This document shows, in pieces, positions 53,574-56,725 of a stretch of DNA of 56,725 nt. The DNA lies in assembly GCA_902524545.1 (NCBI GenBank), contig CABZDW010000007.1, positions 1 to 56,725 of the forward strand, given 5' to 3'. The DNA comes from an uncultured Pelagibacteraceae bacterium. Lineage in GTDB: Bacteria > Pseudomonadota > Alphaproteobacteria > Pelagibacterales > Pelagibacteraceae. The notes below the pieces were generated by a model. It saw only the letters and a list, made by a program, of their open reading frames with translations, made no database searches and was not told where the DNA came from. Position numbers and translations under genes: made by a program. Positions within the stretch are counted from its first letter, which is position 1; each line of letters opens with the position of its first letter.

Positions 53574-54620
53574 CTAATCATTTTTTCCTACTATTTCATT
53601 AAAGTTTTTTACACCATCTTTTAATAATATTTCTTTAAGCTCTTTTTTAATAAGACTAACAATATTTGGACCTCTAAAAACCATGCCTGTATAAAGTTGC
53701 AAATAATCAGCTCCAGCTAAAAATTTTTGATAAGCAGACCTGCCGGAGTCCACACCGCCAACACCTATAATTTTGACTCTACCTTTTAAAACTTTATAAA
53801 ATTTTCTGATCAACTCTGAGGATTTAGTCTCTATAGGTTTTCCAGATAAACCTCCTTTTTGATGACTTTGAGTATTTTGTAAATTTTCTCTTGTTGTATC
53901 AGATGTATTAGAAATAATAGTAGCCTCTATCTTATTATTTAAAAGCACTTCAGAGATTTTCATGATTTCTTTATCATTTATATCTGGTGATACTTTTACT
54001 GCTATAGGTGTTTCAGAGTTAAGATCTCTCTTCTCCTTTTCTATTAGTTTTAAAAGATCATCTAATTTTTTTTGATCATGAAAGTTTCTTAAATCCTCAG
54101 TATTTGGTGAAGAAATATTAATGGTTATGTAATCTGAGACCCCATTAAATGTTTTTAAACATTCTATATAATCATTTGTTCTATCTTCTGAGTCTTTATT
54201 GGGTCCAATATTTATTCCAAGAAGCCCTGTTGGATTATTTCTTCTAATCCGATCTACAATATTTTTTGAACCTAAGTTATTGAAACCAAGTCTGTTTATC
54301 AGGGCCTCATCTTCTACCAGTCTAAAAACTCTAGGTTTGGGATTTCCGTATTGTTCTAACGGTGTAACAGTACCTACTTCGACAAAACCAAACCCTAAAT
54401 TGAACAATGAGTTATACACCTCGGCATTCTTATCAAATCCTGCTGCCATACCAATCGGATTTTCTATTTCTTTATTAAATAATTTTGTCTTAAAAAGAGG
54501 GTTATTTTTTTCGTCATCTAAAATATTTGGAATAAAATTAAATTTTAGTGACTTTATCGCTAAACTATGAGCCATTTCAGGATCTAATTTAAAAATTAAA
54601 GATCTTAAATTTGAAAACAT
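53574..54620 (-). CDS. pyrD: Dihydroorotate dehydrogenase (quinone), class 2
   Basis: Oxidises dihydroorotate to orotate, passing electrons to membrane quinone. The 348-residue FMN enzyme has NPIGMAAGFDKNAEVY, GFGFVEVGTVTP, ITINISSPNTEDLRNF with the catalytic serine, AVKVSPDIND and LIGVGGVDSG-type (IIGVGGVDSG) phosphate loop. The N-terminal helical hydrophobic segment of class 2 is present (MFSNLRSLIFKLDPEMAHSL). Its start overlaps the lysS stop by one base, so it is in an operon with lysS. Confidence 0.96.
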   Translation of the reverse strand: MFSNLRSLIFKLDPEMAHSLAIKSLKFNFIPNILDDEKNNPLFKTKLFNKEIENPIGMAAGFDKNAEVYNSLFNLGFGFVEVGTVTPLEQYGNPKPRVFRLVEDEALINRLGFNNLGSKNIVDRIRRNNPTGLLGINIGPNKDSEDRTNDYIECLKTFNGVSDYITINISSPNTEDLRNFHDQKKLDDLLKLIEKEKRDLNSETPIAVKVSPDINDKEIMKISEVLLNNKIEATIISNTSDTTRENLQNTQSHQKGGLSGKPIETKSSELIRKFYKVLKGRVKIIGVGGVDSGRSAYQKFLAGADYLQLYTGMVFRGPNIVSLIKKELKEILLKDGVKNFNEIVGKND

Positions 54621-56182
54621 TATTTAATTTTATTTAATATAAGATCTTTTGTTTCTTTCACACCAAAAAAACTGATAAAAAAACCTATCCTTGGTCCATT
54701 TTCGTCTCCGAAAACTACTTCGTAAATTAGTTTAAACCATTCTCGAAGGTTCTCAGCGTATCCATTTTCTTTACCAGCAGAATATATCATTGTTTGAATA
54801 TCTTCTGGTCTCATTTTGTCATCACATTTATCTAAAGTTTTTACAAGAGCTGCTAAAGCTTTTTTTTCTTTAGTATTAGGTTTTTTATAATTTTTTTTCA
54901 ATTTTATTACGTCATTAAAATATTTTATTGCATAGCCTACTAAATTATCAAAGATAGGATTATCTTTTTCCGAAATATCTTTTTTATATTTTTTAACAAA
55001 TTTCCAAAGAAGTTCTTTGCTGTCAGCATTGCTTGTTTCGACCAAGTTTAATAACATTGAAAATGACATAATCATATTTTCCTTAGGTATCATACTATTA
55101 TGAACATGCCATACAGGATTCATAAGTAGCTGCAACTCATTTTGATTTTTTGCTTTCTCAATCAGATCCAAATAATCATCAACAGTTTTTGAAACTATTT
55201 CTTTGTAAAGTTTTTTTGCTCTTTTTGGATTTTGATACATATACAATGACAAACTTTCAGGAGAAGCATACTCTAACCATTGATCAATAGTGATACCGTT
55301 TCCTTTTGATTTTGAAATCTTTTCTCCTTTTTCATCCAGAAATAGTTCATACGCAAAACCTGAAGGATTTGTTTTTCCAATCAATTTGATAATTTTCGTT
55401 GAAAGTATTGCGCTCTCTATAAGATCCTTTCCATACATTTCAAAATCAACATCTAGTGCATACCATCTCATAGCCCAATCGACTTTCCACTGTAATTTAC
55501 AATTTCCATCATAAATGCTTGTTTCCAAATCTTTTCCATTATTATCAAAAACAATAATTGATTTTTCTATATTTATATTTTTTACTGGTATTTCTAGAAC
55601 ATTGCCTGTGTCTGGACAAATTGGAAGAAATGGACTGTAAGTTTTTTGTCTCTCTTTTCCTAGTGTAGGTAGTATTATATTCATTATACCATCATAATTC
55701 TCTAAAATAACTTGGAGAGAAGAGTTAAAGAAACCTGATTTATAAAGTGATGTTGAACTTTTAAAATCATATTTAAATTTAAAATTGTTTAAAAATTTTT
55801 TTAACATTTCATTATTATGCTCACCAAAACTACTAAATTTTTGAAACGGATCAGGCACATTAGTGAGCGGTTTGTGTAAATTTTTTTCTAATAATTCTTT
55901 TTGTGGAACATTGTCTGGTACTTTTCTAAGACCATCCATATCATCTGAAAAAGTAATGATTTCGGTTGGTAAATCAGTCAAATGTTTTAGAGCATTCACA
56001 ATCATTGATGTCCTTGCAACTTCTCCAAAAGTTCCTATGTGTGGAAGCCCGCTAGGACCATAACCTGTTTGGAGAATTATTTTGCCTTTTTTTTCTATAA
56101 AAGATTTTCTTTCCCGAAGCATTTTTTTTGCCTCAACGAAAGGCCATGCACTTGTTTTATCAAAATTCTCTTTTTTAATCAT
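54620..56182 (-). CDS. lysS: Lysyl-tRNA synthetase, class I
   Basis: Charges tRNA-Lys. This 520-residue protein is the class I (archaeal-type) enzyme, not the common bacterial class II form. The Rossmann fold has the HIGH-like motif in GPSGLPHIGTFGEVART, VDWAMRWYALDVDFEM, and the KMSKS-like motif is KISKSKGNGITIDQWL. Class I LysRS is a known feature of Alphaproteobacteria. It is linked to pyrD by a one-base overlap and is divergent from trkH. Confidence 0.95.
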   Translation of the reverse strand: MIKKENFDKTSAWPFVEAKKMLRERKSFIEKKGKIILQTGYGPSGLPHIGTFGEVARTSMIVNALKHLTDLPTEIITFSDDMDGLRKVPDNVPQKELLEKNLHKPLTNVPDPFQKFSSFGEHNNEMLKKFLNNFKFKYDFKSSTSLYKSGFFNSSLQVILENYDGIMNIILPTLGKERQKTYSPFLPICPDTGNVLEIPVKNINIEKSIIVFDNNGKDLETSIYDGNCKLQWKVDWAMRWYALDVDFEMYGKDLIESAILSTKIIKLIGKTNPSGFAYELFLDEKGEKISKSKGNGITIDQWLEYASPESLSLYMYQNPKRAKKLYKEIVSKTVDDYLDLIEKAKNQNELQLLMNPVWHVHNSMIPKENMIMSFSMLLNLVETSNADSKELLWKFVKKYKKDISEKDNPIFDNLVGYAIKYFNDVIKLKKNYKKPNTKEKKALAALVKTLDKCDDKMRPEDIQTMIYSAGKENGYAENLREWFKLIYEVVFGDENGPRIGFFISFFGVKETKDLILNKIK

Positions 56183-56270
56183 GATTAATTCAAATAAAAT
56201 CTTAAATTAACGATTTAACTTATTCTTATAGAGTTGAAATTTATTTACCATAAAATAATGTTCTATCAAA

Positions 56271-56725
56271 ATGTCTAATTATAAAACTGTTTTTTTTACT
56301 CTTGGAATTCTTCAAATAATTCTTGGAATTTTTATGTTGATACCAATATTTGTCCAATTTTTTTTTAAAGAAATTGACTCTTCTTTTTTTGGAGCCTCAA
56401 TTATTACAATTATTTTTGGTACGCTATTTTTTTTATCTAATCTTGATCATGATAAGAAGTTAAATTTACAGCAAGCTTTTTTATTAACCGCGTTATCTTG
56501 GCTAAGTACTGCAATTTTTGGCTCACTTCCTCTAATATTTTCTGAAGTCAATTTTTCGTTCACCAATGCATTTTTTGAGAGTATGTCAGGCATTACAACA
56601 ACTGGTTCAACAATCATTCCAAATTTAGAGGAGATGCCTAAAGCAATTTTACTTTGGAGAGCAATTCTTCAATGGTTGGGTGGTATTGGAATAATTGTTA
56701 TGGCGATCACTTTGATGCCAATAAT
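56271..56725 (+). CDS. trkH: TrkH-family potassium uptake protein (3' end outside window)
   Basis: First 151 residues of a potassium transporter. The start MSNYKTVFFTLGILQI is the first ATG in frame; an earlier ATG at 56258 is in another frame and stops at once. Three hydrophobic segments are visible, then SMSGITTTGST, the first selectivity-filter loop, and ILLWRAILQWLGGIGIIVMAI, a TrkH/KtrB signature. The frame runs on to the window edge without a stop. TrkH needs a cytoplasmic regulator (TrkA) that is not seen here. Confidence 0.93.
   Translation, partial: MSNYKTVFFTLGILQIILGIFMLIPIFVQFFFKEIDSSFFGASIITIIFGTLFFLSNLDHDKKLNLQQAFLLTALSWLSTAIFGSLPLIFSEVNFSFTNAFFESMSGITTTGSTIIPNLEEMPKAILLWRAILQWLGGIGIIVMAITLMPI

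Overview
The window looks like a piece of a streamlined SAR11-type (Candidatus Pelagibacter-like) alphaproteobacterial chromosome. Base composition is strongly AT-rich and lysine, isoleucine and asparagine codons dominate. No gap between genes exceeds 300 bases, and many adjacent genes overlap by a few bases. Several genes are alphaproteobacterial markers: class I lysyl-tRNA synthetase, ChvI/ChvG, RegA/ActR, a BamF-like lipoprotein and a DUF2093 protein. I see no tRNA, rRNA, CRISPR array, insertion sequence or phage gene. The only truncated genes are the two cut by the window edges.

Layout. 1-9.2 kb: an lpxL-type acyltransferase (cut at the left edge), a DUF2093 protein, purD-rsmD, then a long leftward run of HAD phosphatase, ribF, ileS, lspA, bamF-like and pgi. 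9.2-13.4 kb: groES-groEL behind a sigma-32-like promoter and closed by a hairpin terminator, a 46-residue basic protein, and typA. 13.4-24 kb: a YczE-like membrane protein, a secreted DUF6134-like protein, a renalase-like flavoprotein, pmbA-tldD, a DCC-family protein, two SAR11-type unknowns (one a lysine-rich coiled-coil protein), cfa, a dapA-like aldolase, a GT9 glycosyltransferase and a membrane-anchored J-domain protein. 24-29 kb: an S9 oligopeptidase, hsp20 with an elaborate leader, a small lipoprotein, and a purine permease facing a purine phosphoribosyltransferase. 29-38 kb: GT17, DUF1330, an AlkA-like glycosylase, EamA, msrA, a sulfurtransferase, an RND pump with an unusual adaptor, a lytic transglycosylase and a VanZ-like protein. 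38-47 kb: gpmA, murU-amgK-tsaE-ahcY-chvG-chvI and polA. 47-52.7 kb: bioY, a regA/actR response regulator and a four-gene polyamine operon (ornithine decarboxylase, deoxyhypusine-synthase-like enzyme, aguB, aguA). 52.7-56.7 kb: yhhQ, rpmB, pyrD, class I lysS and the start of trkH.

How it fits together. Most genes are housekeeping: purine and pyrimidine synthesis and salvage, tRNA charging, chaperones, murein recycling, lipoprotein processing and the methyl cycle. The most interesting part is the leader of the small heat-shock gene (26106-26199). A sigma-32-like promoter is followed by two short hairpins, each with a bulged G, and the second one captures the ribosome binding site. This is the architecture of a ROSE-type RNA thermometer. 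Other points of interest are the polyamine operon, an RND adaptor that appears to lack the alpha-helical hairpin, and a chvI-chvG-ahcY neighbourhood from which the nitrogen-PTS genes seem to have been lost.
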